Positions 1 through 9,865 of a stretch of DNA of 64,000 nucleotides are shown piece by piece. Under the pieces are notes generated by a model, which searched no databases, had not been told where the DNA came from, and saw only the letters and a list, made by a program, of their open reading frames with translations. Within the stretch, counting starts at the first letter, position 1. The number at the start of each line of letters is the position of its first letter. The position numbers and the translations under genes were made by a program. The DNA is from Shewanella benthica KT99 (lineage in GTDB: Bacteria; Pseudomonadota; Gammaproteobacteria; Enterobacterales; Shewanellaceae): positions 1-64,000 of the forward strand of contig NZ_ABIC01000019.1 of assembly GCF_000172075.1 (NCBI RefSeq), written 5' to 3'.

Positions 1-796
1 ACCAATCTGGAAAATTAACTGGTCATATTCGCCCAATCCCTAGAACACATTTTTGTCACTCTTTCAGCACTCTCGGTGAAAGTGTTCCAGGCTTCACAAA
101 CACTATCAACAATGTCTTCATAATTTTTGAAAACTCGATTGGCAAGGCAGTGCTGGCGCATCCAGCTCCACACTTGTTCGATCGAATTAAGCTCAGGTGA
201 ATAAGGGGGTAATTTGATGAGGCTGACATTATTGAATTCATCTGCAATGCCATCGGTATGCAGCCAGCACCATCCATAATAACGACTGCATGTCTGTCTG
301 CTTCTGTGACTTCCGAGATCTGTCTCAAGTGCAGGATCATGGCTTCTTTACTCGTCCATGGAACCACTGTTGCTTGGCCTATACCTCTGCTTGGACATAC
401 TGAACCAAATAGGTATGAATATGTGCCCCGGTTAATCTACCACCTTGAGCGCTACTTGCTCTTTTTTCTATGTAGTCAGCCAGTTGCGCTCGTTGTTTAG
501 TGCTAATAAATGTGGGTACTACCAGTACGTGGTTTCTCTTGTAAGCCTGCTAGGCCTTCTGTTAAATAGACATGTACCCACTTGTTGACACTGGTTCTAC
601 TCACTTTTAAAAATTGAGAAATTTGAGTCCGAGACTTTCCATCTTGAAAGTGAGCGAGTGCAAGTAAGCGCATCTTCATTTGAATGGATGTCTGGCTACG
701 AGCAAGAGCATTGAAATCTGTATTTTTAAAATTATCCATGAATACAAATGAAGAAGATATGATCACAATTAGATCATATTTTTACTTAGAATGGTA
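1..796 (-). mobile_element. Decayed IS630-family element (copy 1)
   Basis: Remnant of a single-ORF IS630 transposase on the minus strand. The N-terminal helix-turn-helix part is readable from about 739 to 503 (KSRTQISQFLKVSRTSV), and the C-terminal DDE part from about 415 to 50 (SKEAMILHL, VVIMDGAG). At least two frameshifts separate them: one near 520, where the HTH frame hits a stop while a neighbouring frame continues with QRAQLADYIEKR, and a one-base loss near 260 relative to the copy at 61855. A stretch between the HTH and the DDE core is missing. The outer end near 786-796 (TTAGAATGGTAT) resembles the terminal inverted repeat of the element, flanked by TA as expected for the family. The first base of the window matches the other terminus. 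Not functional; the family call is firm. Confidence 0.85.
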
Positions 797-1060
797 TAAG
801 GTGGCTTTTTTGTACAGGAAGTACTTATCCTTGAACGCCAAGGATGGCGTAGTATAGATTTTATTTCCCATATCCAATTTCAAGGTAGGCAGGTGGCTTA
901 TCCACTTAAGCATGTACGTGCAATGCCTACTCCCGATGTCGCCCCGCCGCTGAGCGGGGTTCCCAGTTCACAGCGACTATGTCGCTTCTCGCTACAAAGC
1001 CGTTGAATGCTGCATACTGCAGACTCAAAACATCAGTTTCTTGCCTATGCTCTAGGTATA
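797..1060. other. Intergenic stretch without a gene
   Basis: No coding sequence recognised between the IS630 remnant and the ntrC terminator. It contains two short GC-rich hairpins: CCCCGC/GCGGGG near 940-960, and AGCGAC/GTCGCT near 977-995. These look like degenerate intergenic repeat material. I see no promoter or RNA gene. Confidence 0.5.
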
Positions 1061-1087
1061 AAAAAGCCTACTTTTATAAGTAGGCTT
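1061..1087 (-). terminator. Rho-independent terminator after ntrC
   Basis: On the minus strand AAGCCTACTT pairs with AAGTAGGCTT across a short loop and is followed by a T run, 23 bases beyond the ntrC stop. Confidence 0.85.
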
Positions 1088-1109
1088 GAGTCATTTTTGC
1101 GAGAGATTG

Positions 1110-2519
1110 TTAATCTATCGAGAGTTCTTTGAGCTTGCGGGTGAGGGTATTACGCCCCCAGCCTAGTCGCTTGGCGGCTTCCTGTTTGTGCCCATTGGTA
1201 TGGGCCAGTGCGGTTTCGAGTAATATGCGCTCGAATGCAGGTTGGACTTCGGTGAGGAGATTATTTTCACCAGCACAGAGTCGCTCATCAATCCAAAGTT
1301 TCAATGATTCTTGCCAATTCGATGGATCTGCGGATGATTGATTTCTAGTTTGATTTTGCTCCTTGAGTAACTCAGGAGGGAGATCTTGAGGTAATATCTC
1401 CTGTCCCGATGCCATGACCATGAGCCAGCGACAAGTATTTTCCAATTGACGGACATTACCCGGCCAAGGAAGTTCTGAGAGTTTTTCGGCAGTCTCTGCT
1501 GTTAGAACTTTAGGTTCGACAGCTATCTCTTTGGCGGCTGATGAAAGAAAATGCCTGGCGAGTTGTGGTATGTCCTCTCTTCGTTGTGACAATGGCGGCA
1601 GGTGGATCTTAATTACATTAAGCCTATGATACAGATCTTCCCTGAAGCCTCCATTTTGTACTAACTGCTCTAAATCTTGATGGGTTGCGGCTATTATTCT
1701 CACATCGACTTGTATCGGAGAGTGACCGCCGACACGATAGAACTGACCATCGGCTAAGACTCTGAGTAATCGGGTTTGAACATCCAGAGGCATGTCACCA
1801 ATTTCATCCAGAAAGAGTGTGCCACCATTAGCCTGTTCGAATCTGCCCTGCCTCACTCCAGCGGCACCAGTAAAGGCGCCCTTTTCATGGCCAAAGAGTT
1901 CAGATTCGATCAGATCTTTGGGGATGGCTGCCATATTGATGGCGATAAAGGGTTTATTTTTTCGTGGGCTGTGTTTGTGCAGAGCGCTGGCGACGAGTTC
2001 TTTACCTGTGCCTGACTGTCCGTTGATGAGTACGCTAATAGAAGATCGTGATAAACGACCTATCGCTCGAAAGACCTCCTGCATAGCCGGTGCTTCACCA
2101 ATAATTTCAGGGGCTTTAACTTGTATCTCTGCTACCGTATTGATAGTTTGGTCTGTAGAGTGAGTTAATGCTCGTTCGACTAAGGTTACGGCTTCATCGA
2201 TATCGAATGGTTTAGGTAGGTATTCGAAGGCCCCCGCCTGATATGCACTCACAGCACTATCTAGATCCGAATGAGCGGTCATTATGATGACCGGGATATT
2301 AGGATAATGAATTTGAAGCCTCTCTAATAAAGAGAGTCCATCTGTACCTGGCATGCGGATATCGGAGATGATCACCTTAGGCTGTGATAATTCCAGTGCC
2401 TCCCATAGAGACTCAGCCGCGGCAAAGCTTGCTGAGGAGATCTTCGCGCCCTTCAATGCTCTTTCTACGACCCAACGAATAGAGCTGTCGTCATCGAGTA
2501 CCCAAACTTGCTCCGTCAT
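1110..2519 (-). CDS. glnG: Nitrogen regulation response regulator NtrC (GlnG)
   Basis: 469 residues, the usual NtrC length. The receiver domain occupies about residues 1-120, with the phosphorylated Asp in VIISDIRMPG. The sigma-54 AAA+ domain (about 145-375) has Walker A GQSGTGKE, the sigma-54-contacting GAFTGA loop and a second helicase-like region around LFLDEIGD. The C-terminal Fis-type HTH reads EAAKRLGWGRNTLTRKL. It activates nitrogen-limitation genes from -24/-12 promoters; glnA at 8290-9699 carries exactly such a promoter with NtrC sites. It lies 70 bases downstream of ntrB on the same strand, so the two form an operon ending at the terminator at 1061-1087. The identification is strong because the sensor partner and target gene are both nearby. 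Confidence 0.96.
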   Translation of the reverse strand: MTEQVWVLDDDSSIRWVVERALKGAKISSASFAAAESLWEALELSQPKVIISDIRMPGTDGLSLLERLQIHYPNIPVIIMTAHSDLDSAVSAYQAGAFEYLPKPFDIDEAVTLVERALTHSTDQTINTVAEIQVKAPEIIGEAPAMQEVFRAIGRLSRSSISVLINGQSGTGKELVASALHKHSPRKNKPFIAINMAAIPKDLIESELFGHEKGAFTGAAGVRQGRFEQANGGTLFLDEIGDMPLDVQTRLLRVLADGQFYRVGGHSPIQVDVRIIAATHQDLEQLVQNGGFREDLYHRLNVIKIHLPPLSQRREDIPQLARHFLSSAAKEIAVEPKVLTAETAEKLSELPWPGNVRQLENTCRWLMVMASGQEILPQDLPPELLKEQNQTRNQSSADPSNWQESLKLWIDERLCAGENNLLTEVQPAFERILLETALAHTNGHKQEAAKRLGWGRNTLTRKLKELSID

Positions 2520-2589
2520 ACTGCTCTCCCGTGATGCTATTCAAATTTTATTGGTGTCGTGCTTGTTGTCATCTTTTTACAGCTGTCTT

Positions 2590-3633
2590 TTATGTGGTCT
2601 TTATTGGCAGTAAAATTGTAAACTCGGTTTCTCCAGGCTTCGACTGACAATCTATTCTGCCACCATGCAATCTGGCAAAGTTATGGGATATGGACAAACC
2701 TAAGCCTGAGCCTTGAGCCCTACCTGTCACCATAGGATAAAACAAGGTATCCATGAGCTCAGGTTTGATGCCTGGACCATTGTCAATAATAGACAAGGCA
2801 ATCACGATTTTATGCCTCTGGGTGCCAATAGTGACTTGGTGTTGGGTGCGTGTCTTTATGGTTATATTGCCACCAATACCTTCCAAGGCCTGCACCGCAT
2901 TTTGCACAATATTAAGCACAGCTTGCTGAAGCTGTTCCGGATCCATATTGATATCTGGAATTGAAGGGTCGTAGTCTTGCTTGAATTGGATGTTTTCCGG
3001 TAGCGTCATGGTGACAAGTGTAAGCACTTTTTGAATCACTTGATGAATATTTTGCAATGTATGTTGGCTGGGCTTCTGTGGTCCAAGCAAGCGATCGACC
3101 AAATTTCTTAATCTATCGGCCTGCTCGATAATCATATCGGTGAATTCATGTAATTCGGGATCATGTAACTCACGTGAAAGCAGTTGTGCCGCCCCCCTAA
3201 GTCCACCTAATGGATTTTTAATTTCGTGTGCTAAATTACGCACTAGATATTGTGCTGCCTGCTGTTGGGCATCGAGAGCCAGTTGCTGATGGATGCGGCG
3301 TTGCTGATCTACCTGTCTCAGTTCTAGCAGAGCTAAACCTTGCTCATGCTCCAATGGGGTCAAGGTAATATCCACAATATGATGTTGGTTATCCAATGTC
3401 ACTAGAGGTGCGGTACTGATGGTTAACCCTTGGTTATCCCTTATTGCATTGCTGAGTATTTGTGTGCTTACGCCTAACACTTGAAAATTATCTGCAAGGG
3501 AATGCTCAGTTAAACGATGGGTGCTGACGCCTAATAGCTGCTCCGCAGCGGCATTGGCATAACACAGTCTAAGATCAACATCTATGACCATTACGGCGGT
3601 AATAAGGTTGTTTAGCAGGTGTTTTAGATCCAT
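2590..3633 (-). CDS. glnL: Nitrogen regulation sensor histidine kinase NtrB (GlnL)
   Basis: 347 residues from the chosen ATG at 3633, which has GGAG five bases upstream. The frame is open further 5', but the extra residues do not resemble NtrB. An N-terminal PAS domain (about 5-110, YANAAAEQLLG) is followed by the H box HEIKNPLGGLRGA containing the phospho-accepting His. The ATPase domain has N box NIVQNAVQAL, G1 DNGPGI and G2 GSGLGLSI. No membrane segment is present, so this is a cytosolic kinase/phosphatase, normally controlled by a PII protein. An NtrC box sits just upstream at 3668-3684, implying autoregulation of the ntrBC operon. Confidence 0.95.
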   Translation of the reverse strand: MDLKHLLNNLITAVMVIDVDLRLCYANAAAEQLLGVSTHRLTEHSLADNFQVLGVSTQILSNAIRDNQGLTISTAPLVTLDNQHHIVDITLTPLEHEQGLALLELRQVDQQRRIHQQLALDAQQQAAQYLVRNLAHEIKNPLGGLRGAAQLLSRELHDPELHEFTDMIIEQADRLRNLVDRLLGPQKPSQHTLQNIHQVIQKVLTLVTMTLPENIQFKQDYDPSIPDINMDPEQLQQAVLNIVQNAVQALEGIGGNITIKTRTQHQVTIGTQRHKIVIALSIIDNGPGIKPELMDTLFYPMVTGRAQGSGLGLSISHNFARLHGGRIDCQSKPGETEFTILLPIKTT

Positions 3634-3667
3634 TTGGACTCCAAGCAAATTAGATGCACCATCACAA

Positions 3668-3684
3668 TGCACCATTTTGGTGCG
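3668..3684. promoter_or_regulatory. NtrC-binding site upstream of ntrB
   Basis: TGCACCATTTTGGTGCG is an almost perfect match to the NtrC dyad TGCACC-N5-GGTGCA. It lies 35 bases before the ntrB start, a position fitting repression or autoregulation of ntrBC by NtrC. Confidence 0.85.
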
Positions 3685-3753
3685 TCGCGCAATACCCTTC
3701 ACTGAGTTGACTACCCATATAAATAATATAACTATATGAAATCAAAAGATTTA

Positions 3754-4299
3754 TTAGTGGTCGCCTGGTGAAAGTGTAGGTGTTGCCTGACGACGAATGA
3801 TAGCTCTGTGAAGAAATATCTTTCTTGGTGGTGTTGACGCAAGTTGTTTGCCGTTTTGTGCAACAGCCTTGATAACAAAGCTATGCTCGCCTCTGTCGAT
3901 ATCTTTGAGGCTAAATACAGGGCTGGTTTGTGGGGGGCCGACTATAACGCCATCCATCAGAAGAACCAATACATGTTTGGCCTCTAAATTCGGGGAAATC
4001 CGAGCCATAATCGTTATCTTGCCTTGGTTATTCCAAATGGTTTCCTCTTCGTCGGGAGAGGTGATACTCAAGTTATATTGAGTTGATGAATCCTGATCGT
4101 CATTGCTAGTTGAAGAATTAGCCTTAAATGCCTGCAATTTTATCTGGTTTTGAGTATTGCTCTTAAACTCGACGGTTTCAGCGTTTTCGATGGGTTTATC
4201 CGAATAATGTATCTTGCCGTCTTTATCGACCCACTTATAAACCGTGGCTTGGGTGAAGAGGGTAAAAAACAACAGAAAAATAGTAAGGGAGAAGCGCAT
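3754..4299 (-). CDS. DUF4124-type secreted protein
   Basis: 181 residues from the ATG at 4299, chosen because AAGGAA precedes it and a signal peptide follows immediately (MRFSLTIFLLFFTLFTQA). The mature N-terminus has the DUF4124 signature YKWVDKDGKIHYSDKP. The second half (about 80-170) looks like a small beta-rich domain. It is predicted to be exported to the periplasm; the function is unknown. It sits 120 bases upstream of ntrB on the same strand, a position often seen next to ntrBC in Shewanella relatives, but no functional link is demonstrated. The call is by domain only. Confidence 0.8.
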   Translation of the reverse strand: MRFSLTIFLLFFTLFTQATVYKWVDKDGKIHYSDKPIENAETVEFKSNTQNQIKLQAFKANSSTSNDDQDSSTQYNLSITSPDEEETIWNNQGKITIMARISPNLEAKHVLVLLMDGVIVGPPQTSPVFSLKDIDRGEHSFVIKAVAQNGKQLASTPPRKIFLHRAIIRRQATPTLSPGDH

Positions 4300-4579
4300 A
4301 GAAGTTCCTTTGTTACATATTTGTATGCTCTTCAAGATTAGCTTTTTTTCAGTTAAAAATCAGAAGTAAATCATTTTGCGCCTATTCATCCCTATGCAAT
4401 ATCTAAGCTAAAGTCATATGTTCATTTTGATATTTAAAGTGGTCGTTAGCTGGTAAAAATAAAGTACTGACCAGATAGTGCTGACGACGTGATCTGGGAT
4501 TCATTCGTGTCGTGAGCCTATTACTTTGAATCCGGCTCCCCAAGCTTTGGACTACAATGGTGTGCTACGAAGCTAACTC

Positions 4580-5780
4580 TTATTGATAGCGCTTGCCATT
4601 GAGCCGCTCGATGATCTGTGTCGCATTGAGATCGTGGATCACGTTGATTAAGGTCGCTGGTGCATCGGTAACTGCGCCGATTATCACTAGGATAGGAATG
4701 ACTTCAATAGGCAGGCCAAGAGTGGTGACAATAAAAATCTCCCCTAAAAATGCGCCACCGGGCACGCCACCTATAACGAAGGCAGACAAAACCGAAATCA
4801 AAATCGTGATGGCAAATACATCCGGGGTGAACTCTAAGCCTAGTAGTGAATAGATGAAGACGATTTTAAGTGCGGTGGTCATCGAGGCGCCGCCCTTGTT
4901 TAAATTGACCAGTAGCGGTAAACAGATATCGACAATTTCTTCTCTGATCTCCATCTTACCCGCAGCACGGATATTGACCGGAAGGGTGGCCAGCGAAGAG
5001 CTGGTGCCCAATGCGGTAACCGAAGGTTCGATAGCATGTTTCCAGAACTGAGCAACCCCCTTAACGCCACCTCCAAGCCAGGCATAGAAAGTGGAGCCTA
5101 CGGTGAAATAAGCGATGGCAGCGATGAAAAATAGGCCTATAGCGCGGGCAAATGTACCGAGTAGATGTGTATCCTGACTCGCCATAGTCGAGGCAAAGTA
5201 GGCGCCTAAGCCTACAGGGGCGGCGACCATAAGAATGGCAACAATCTTCATGATGACAGTATTAAGGCTGTCGAGCATGCGGGAGACTCTTACCCCCATC
5301 TTCACCGGATTGACCAATGGCAATACCTGAAATCACCGACATAATAATGAGGGCTAATATATTCGATTTTGAGAGTAAACCGACGAAATCATTAGTGGTA
5401 AGCAGTCCTACAAAGTCCATGTTGCCTGGGCCGGTTTCGACGCTCTGATGAAGGTCCAATATGACACCTTGAGCTGGGTCAAAAGCCAGTGCTAACCCGA
5501 CTATGGACAGTGCGGGAATAATTGCCATTACAATCGATACCAGCAATATAGTGACTAGAATAACACCGAGATTTTTCAAATCTGTCATGCGCGCAATTGA
5601 TGAGGTCACGCTGATGGCGACGAGTGGCACGATTATCATAAACAGCAAGTTAAGGAAGATTTGCCCTATAGGTTTGAGTCTAAGGGCAAACTCGGGGGCG
5701 AAGACTCCGACACAACCACCGATAAGCAGAGCCGACAGTAAAATGATGGACGAGCGATAGGGTTCAAGTTTTTGCCACAT
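4580..5780 (-). pseudogene. Dicarboxylate/amino-acid:cation symporter, frameshifted
   Basis: Two overlapping minus-strand frames make one member of the Na+(H+):dicarboxylate symporter family (DAACS, GltP/DctA type). The first frame (5780 to about 5297) gives the N-terminal membrane helices, including FMIIVPLVAISV. The second (about 5293 to 4580) gives the rest, with the serine-rich loop SVTALGTSSSLATLP and the C-terminal GGVPGGAFLGE and TDAPATLINV motifs. The frames join at a run of five C on the plus strand (5293-5297): removing one base restores a continuous protein of about 400 residues, the family length. It is either a recent pseudogene or a sequencing error. The rest of the sequence is undamaged, so inactivation would be very recent. 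Confidence 0.85.
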
Positions 5781-5845
5781 ACAATAGTCCCATTAATTAT
5801 GTCAGATCACCGACTTACCGTGAGCTAGAGGCGCCAAACTATATA

Positions 5846-5898
5846 ATACCATTTCATATAAGTATCTGGTCAGTTCAGAGACTTACTCGGAATGGTAT
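5846..5898. repeat. Miniature IS630-like element (MITE candidate)
   Basis: 53 bases with 8-bp perfect terminal repeats (ATACCATT / AATGGTAT). The end TTATACCATTC-AGTAA closely matches the IS630 terminus at 778-797, and an internal CTGGTCA matches the other IS630 terminus at 61855. Too short to code. Probably a non-autonomous derivative of the same IS family. Confidence 0.5.
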
Positions 5899-5914
5899 AA
5901 CTCATTGCTCGTGG

Positions 5915-8077
5915 CTAACGTCCTCTCCTGCCTTCTCTCATCATGCCGTGTTGCCGGGCATTGCGAGAACGATTTAGTCCTTCACGATCTAAGTGACGAT
6001 TATTCATCTGCTGACTGACATTATTCGGTCTGGCTGGCATAGTCGTAGGCATGCTGATATCTCTATTACTTAAACCTGTATCGATTTGCTGGCGGACCTC
6101 TGGCGTGGGAGTCCAACTGCCTCTGTCACGGCTCTGCCATTGCCCCTCGTTATCTCGAGCCAGGTTACCATTCTTGTCGGCAAAGACATTATTGGCACGA
6201 TCAGCATTATGAGTCGCTTGCTTAAACTTATTATTGAGCTTAGCAGGATCGGCATTACGCTTTCGGTTCTCCGGGTGATTATAGAGGCTATTTCTATTCA
6301 CTCGATTGCCTGAGATATGGTTATTTTTAACCAGCTTATTGGAGATGTTGGTTCGGTTACCTATGCTGATGCTATTACCAATATTAATGTCACCTGTGTT
6401 GATCACCACAGGTCGGCGATAGCCACCACCATAGTAACCGCCGCAGCAGCGACCCGGATAGTAGTGGTTACCCCAGCCTGCATTCCAGCCAACACCTACA
6501 CTGAAGAAGCCATTACTCCAACTGACGCCGACATTCCATCCAGTCCATGGGTTGTAACCCACATGTAGCCCCCAAGTCGGTGGACGCGGGTAGTAGTATC
6601 TACCCCAGTAAGGAGGGTAATACCAGCCAGTGCCGTAGACGGGCACACCGTAGTATGGATAGGACCACATATAACCTGGGGTGTATCCTACGTAAACGAT
6701 CTCAGGTGTGGAATCATAGATTTCTACATAGGTGGTGTTGTAGACAGGCGAGCTGGGGGGGATCTTGGCTAACTCTTCAGTGGGGATTTTATCCGCGACT
6801 TTCCATGGGCCATTTGCCGAGCTGGCGGTGAACCAAACGCCGTTGTCGACCGCGTAATATTGGTCATTAATCTTCAAAACCTGAGTACCGGTGTTAACGG
6901 CATAAGCCACCTTAGTACCAGGAATGGATTCGAATTTAGGCTCACCATCATAGGTAACGTTAAGTTTTGCCTCGCTACGTTTAATAGCCGCGGTTTGTGG
7001 GATCTGTGCATCTAGCATAGCCTGATCGGCTTCCGATGTGCCGGCGACTGAGACTCTTAAGCCGCCGATATCAGACTCTGGCGGGATATCATTAAAGCTG
7101 GCGGGCAGCTTATCGGCGCGGACAAATATCCAGGGACCCGCCTCTTTCTTCGCTTTAAACCAGCGTCCGGAGAGGAGTAGATACATGTCACCAGTCGTTG
7201 TCTCTCTTATCCATGCCGTCTCTGTATTACTGACATAAAGTAGCTTGCCTTGAGTTAGGCTCTTCCACTCAGGCTTTCCGTCGGTTGCCACCAGCTCGCT
7301 GGGTTCATCGACGGCTATCACAGCCGGAGCCTTGCTAGCCTTAGCGCTTGCTTGCTCGGATGAGGGTATCATCTTCACCAGATCTGCTGGCGGATACTGG
7401 GTAATCTGCCAGGGTCCCATTGGCTTATCCGCGACGTACCAGAATGTACCACTGCTGAGATACACCTTGTTAGTCTTAGTATTGCGCGCAACAGCGAAAG
7501 GCGTATTTAACGCACGTTCATAGGGGCTGTTTTCTATCTCCCTAAATTGAGGGCGGCCATCATACGAGAGTAAAACGCTGAGCTGCTGACGAAAAAGAAT
7601 ATTTGGGGCATCATTTTTAATCGCTTGTAGGCTTTTCTTTTCTTGTTTGGCATTGGCAAGACTGGCGGATAGTTTGTCCATAGATATCTCGAAGCTGCTT
7701 GCAGCCAAAGCTTTCTCTACGACTTGGGTAAACCTTTGTTCGTCAGCTTGTGTCGAATCTGGCCACCTTACTCGGGTGACTCTTACATTTCTGACTGTCG
7801 CGCTGTCATTATCGGTATCGATACGTGCACTGAACCAGAACGCTCCGAATATGGGGTCCTCTGTGTCGATAAGCTCGAGTGACATAGCCGCTCGCCCCTG
7901 AAGGATATTACCGGAAAGAGATTCGGGTTGCGGTTGGTAAACAACAATAGTCCCTTCCTTGTTAGTGACTTCCTGAGGCCATTCTATGGTGCTGGCGTTG
8001 ACATTGAATGTCCCTATGGAGAGGAAAGCAATAGCGATGAAGATAAGGCGTAAACAAGTTGAGATTTTGGCAGGCAT
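5915..8077 (-). CDS. Large secreted protein with Trp-rich repeats, unknown function
   Basis: 720 residues from ATG 8077, chosen because AAGGA precedes it and a signal peptide follows (MPAKISTCLRLIFIAIAFLS). Three related motifs occur in the middle: SGTFWYVADKPMGPW, SGRWFKAKKEAGPW and NGVWFTASSANGPW. They look like a tandem W-GPW repeat of extracellular or wall/sugar-binding type. A Tyr/Pro/Gly/Trp-rich low-complexity zone follows (about residues 465-570), and the C-terminus is basic and Asn/Arg-rich. Similar proteins are sometimes annotated as carbohydrate-binding, but that rests on weak similarity. Export is well supported; the role is unknown. It appears to be a single-gene unit with the MITE candidate downstream and the glnA terminator upstream. 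Confidence 0.7.
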   Translation of the reverse strand: MPAKISTCLRLIFIAIAFLSIGTFNVNASTIEWPQEVTNKEGTIVVYQPQPESLSGNILQGRAAMSLELIDTEDPIFGAFWFSARIDTDNDSATVRNVRVTRVRWPDSTQADEQRFTQVVEKALAASSFEISMDKLSASLANAKQEKKSLQAIKNDAPNILFRQQLSVLLSYDGRPQFREIENSPYERALNTPFAVARNTKTNKVYLSSGTFWYVADKPMGPWQITQYPPADLVKMIPSSEQASAKASKAPAVIAVDEPSELVATDGKPEWKSLTQGKLLYVSNTETAWIRETTTGDMYLLLSGRWFKAKKEAGPWIFVRADKLPASFNDIPPESDIGGLRVSVAGTSEADQAMLDAQIPQTAAIKRSEAKLNVTYDGEPKFESIPGTKVAYAVNTGTQVLKINDQYYAVDNGVWFTASSANGPWKVADKIPTEELAKIPPSSPVYNTTYVEIYDSTPEIVYVGYTPGYMWSYPYYGVPVYGTGWYYPPYWGRYYYPRPPTWGLHVGYNPWTGWNVGVSWSNGFFSVGVGWNAGWGNHYYPGRCCGGYYGGGYRRPVVINTGDINIGNSISIGNRTNISNKLVKNNHISGNRVNRNSLYNHPENRKRNADPAKLNNKFKQATHNADRANNVFADKNGNLARDNEGQWQSRDRGSWTPTPEVRQQIDTGLSNRDISMPTTMPARPNNVSQQMNNRHLDREGLNRSRNARQHGMMREGRRGR

Positions 8078-8213
8078 GACAGTTCCTTCTATCTGAGACT
8101 GATCACAAGCTAACATAATTGCTCAATTTAGAAGCTATTTTTATTCTTTTTAGGTAGTGAGATTACTCTCGAGATCCAATGAAGCGGGATGTAGGAATAA
8201 AGCTAGTGGCAAG

Positions 8214-8250
8214 AAAAAGGCCCTAAACAAGATGTTTAGGGCCTTAAAAA
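8214..8250. terminator. Terminator after glnA
   Basis: AAGGCCCTAAAC pairs with GTTTAGGGCCTT around a 5-base loop, with A/T tracts on both sides. It serves glnA on the minus strand and could also work in the other direction. Confidence 0.85.
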
Positions 8251-8289
8251 CTCGCTGTTTAACTTACAGCTATGGATACATCATTGAGA

Positions 8290-9699
8290 TTATAAGCTGT
8301 AGTAAAGCTCGAATTCGACAGGGTGAGTGGTTTGATTAACACGCTCGACATCTTCAGTCTTCAGCGTGATATATGAATCGATGAAATCGTTACTGAATAC
8401 TTCGCCGCGAGTCAGGAATTCACGATCCGCATCCAGACATTCCAGTGCATTCTCAAGTGAAGTTGCCACTGTTGGAATTTCAGCAGCCTCTTCAGGAGGC
8501 AGGTCATATAGATCTTTGTCCATGGCTTCACCCGGGTGGATCTTGTTCTGGATACCGTCGAGGCCAGCCATCAGCATAGCCGAGAATGCCAGATATGGGT
8601 TAGCCATTGGGTCACCGAATCTTATTTCGATACGACGTCCCTTAGGGCTTGGAACCAAAGGTATACGAATCGAAGCACTGCGGTTAGCCGCAGAGTATGC
8701 CAACATTACCGGTGCTTCGAAATGTGGAATTAGGCGCTTGTATGAGTTGGTGGCTGGGTTAGAGAAAGCGTTAATCGCACGTGCATGCTTGATGATGCCA
8801 CCGATAAAATAGATAGCCAACTCGCTTAATCCGCCGTATTTATCGCCGGCGAATAGGTTGGTGCCATCTTTGGCCAGCGAGATATGCACGTGCATACCGC
8901 TACCATTGTCGCCAACGATAGGTTTAGGCATAAAGGTGGCTGTCTTGCCGTAGACATGGGCGACGTTATGAACGACATATTTAAGCACCTGAACTTCGTC
9001 GGCCTTGAGCGTTAGTGTGTTGAAGCGAGTCGCGATCTCGTTCTGACCGGCCGTCGCAACTTCATGGTGATGAGCCTCGACAACCTGACCCATCTCCTCG
9101 AGGATAAGACACATAGCGCTACGGATATCTTGTGAAGAATCGACCGGAGGCACAGGGAAGTATCCGCCCTTAACGCCGGGTCTGTGGCCCGTGTTACCAC
9201 CTTCGTAGCTGGTTCCTGAGTTCCAGCTGGCTTCTTCGGCGTCTAGCTTATAGAAACAGCCGGACATATCGGCGCCATATTTAACATCGTCGAACAGGAA
9301 AAACTCTGGTTCTGGACCGACCAGGACGGTATCTGCTATACCGGTAGAACGCAGGTACTCTTCGGCTTTCTTGGCGATAGAGCGTGGGTCACGGTTATAA
9401 CCTGTCATGGTGCCAGGATTGAGAATATCGCAACGTATATTAGCCGTGGTATCTGCGGTGAAAGGATCCAGTACGAAGCTTTCAGGATCTGGCATCAACA
9501 CCATGTCTGATTCGTTGATTCCCTTCCAACCATTAATAGATGAACCATCGAACATCTTGCCGTCTTCAAAAAAGTCTTCATCGACCTGATGCGCAGGGAT
9601 TGAGACGTGCTGTTCTTTACCACGGGTATCGGTAAAGCGTAGATCAACAAACTTAACTTCTAATTCTTTGAGTTGTTGTAAAACTGATTCAGCTGACAT
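8290..9699 (-). CDS. glnA: Glutamine synthetase type I
   Basis: 469 residues, the typical GSI-beta length. It forms glutamine from glutamate, ammonia and ATP as a cytosolic dodecamer. Visible motifs are FDGSSINGW near the N-terminus, the ATP-site segment [23 protein letters not shown], and the adenylylation-loop tyrosine in DLYDLPPEE, so GlnE-type covalent control is expected. The ATG at 9699 follows a GGAG ribosome site. Upstream lie a sigma-54 promoter (9786-9803) and two NtrC sites, tying it to the ntrBC operon of this window. Monocistronic, ending at the terminator at 8214-8250. Confidence 0.98.
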   Translation of the reverse strand: MSAESVLQQLKELEVKFVDLRFTDTRGKEQHVSIPAHQVDEDFFEDGKMFDGSSINGWKGINESDMVLMPDPESFVLDPFTADTTANIRCDILNPGTMTGYNRDPRSIAKKAEEYLRSTGIADTVLVGPEPEFFLFDDVKYGADMSGCFYKLDAEEASWNSGTSYEGGNTGHRPGVKGGYFPVPPVDSSQDIRSAMCLILEEMGQVVEAHHHEVATAGQNEIATRFNTLTLKADEVQVLKYVVHNVAHVYGKTATFMPKPIVGDNGSGMHVHISLAKDGTNLFAGDKYGGLSELAIYFIGGIIKHARAINAFSNPATNSYKRLIPHFEAPVMLAYSAANRSASIRIPLVPSPKGRRIEIRFGDPMANPYLAFSAMLMAGLDGIQNKIHPGEAMDKDLYDLPPEEAAEIPTVATSLENALECLDADREFLTRGEVFSNDFIDSYITLKTEDVERVNQTTHPVEFELYYSL

Positions 9700-9785
9700 T
9701 CTAAGTCTCCGAGTAGGGTAAAGGCTAAGCCCTTATTTATTTCTAAAATTATATTAGCGCTTCTTATGCGATTCTGACTTTTAAT

Positions 9786-9803
9786 ATGCTAGACTCGTGC
9801 CAA
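9786..9803 (-). promoter_or_regulatory. Sigma-54 (-24/-12) promoter of glnA
   Basis: Read on the minus strand the site is TTGGCACGAGTCTAGCAT: GG and GC are exactly 10 bases apart and the -24 half TTGGCACG is perfect. Transcription would start near 9775, about 75 bases before the glnA ATG. Confidence 0.92.
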
Positions 9804-9865
9804 AAGCGTAAGGTTATGATTTTCAATAAAACAGAAGCGGCATGCTGCCCACAGATATGAAAGTA

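Noticed and set aside
4462..4480. ACTGACCAGATA shared with the MITE at 5846
   Set aside because: Only 12 bases match and no terminal repeats are present; chance or an unrecognisable scar.
6317..6568. Plus-strand open frame inside the secreted Trp-repeat gene
   Set aside because: Shadow of the long minus-strand gene; no ribosome site, no domain.
8290..9699. Riboswitch or glnA RNA in the leader of glnA
   Set aside because: The 75-base leader shows no such fold; control is explained by sigma-54/NtrC sites.
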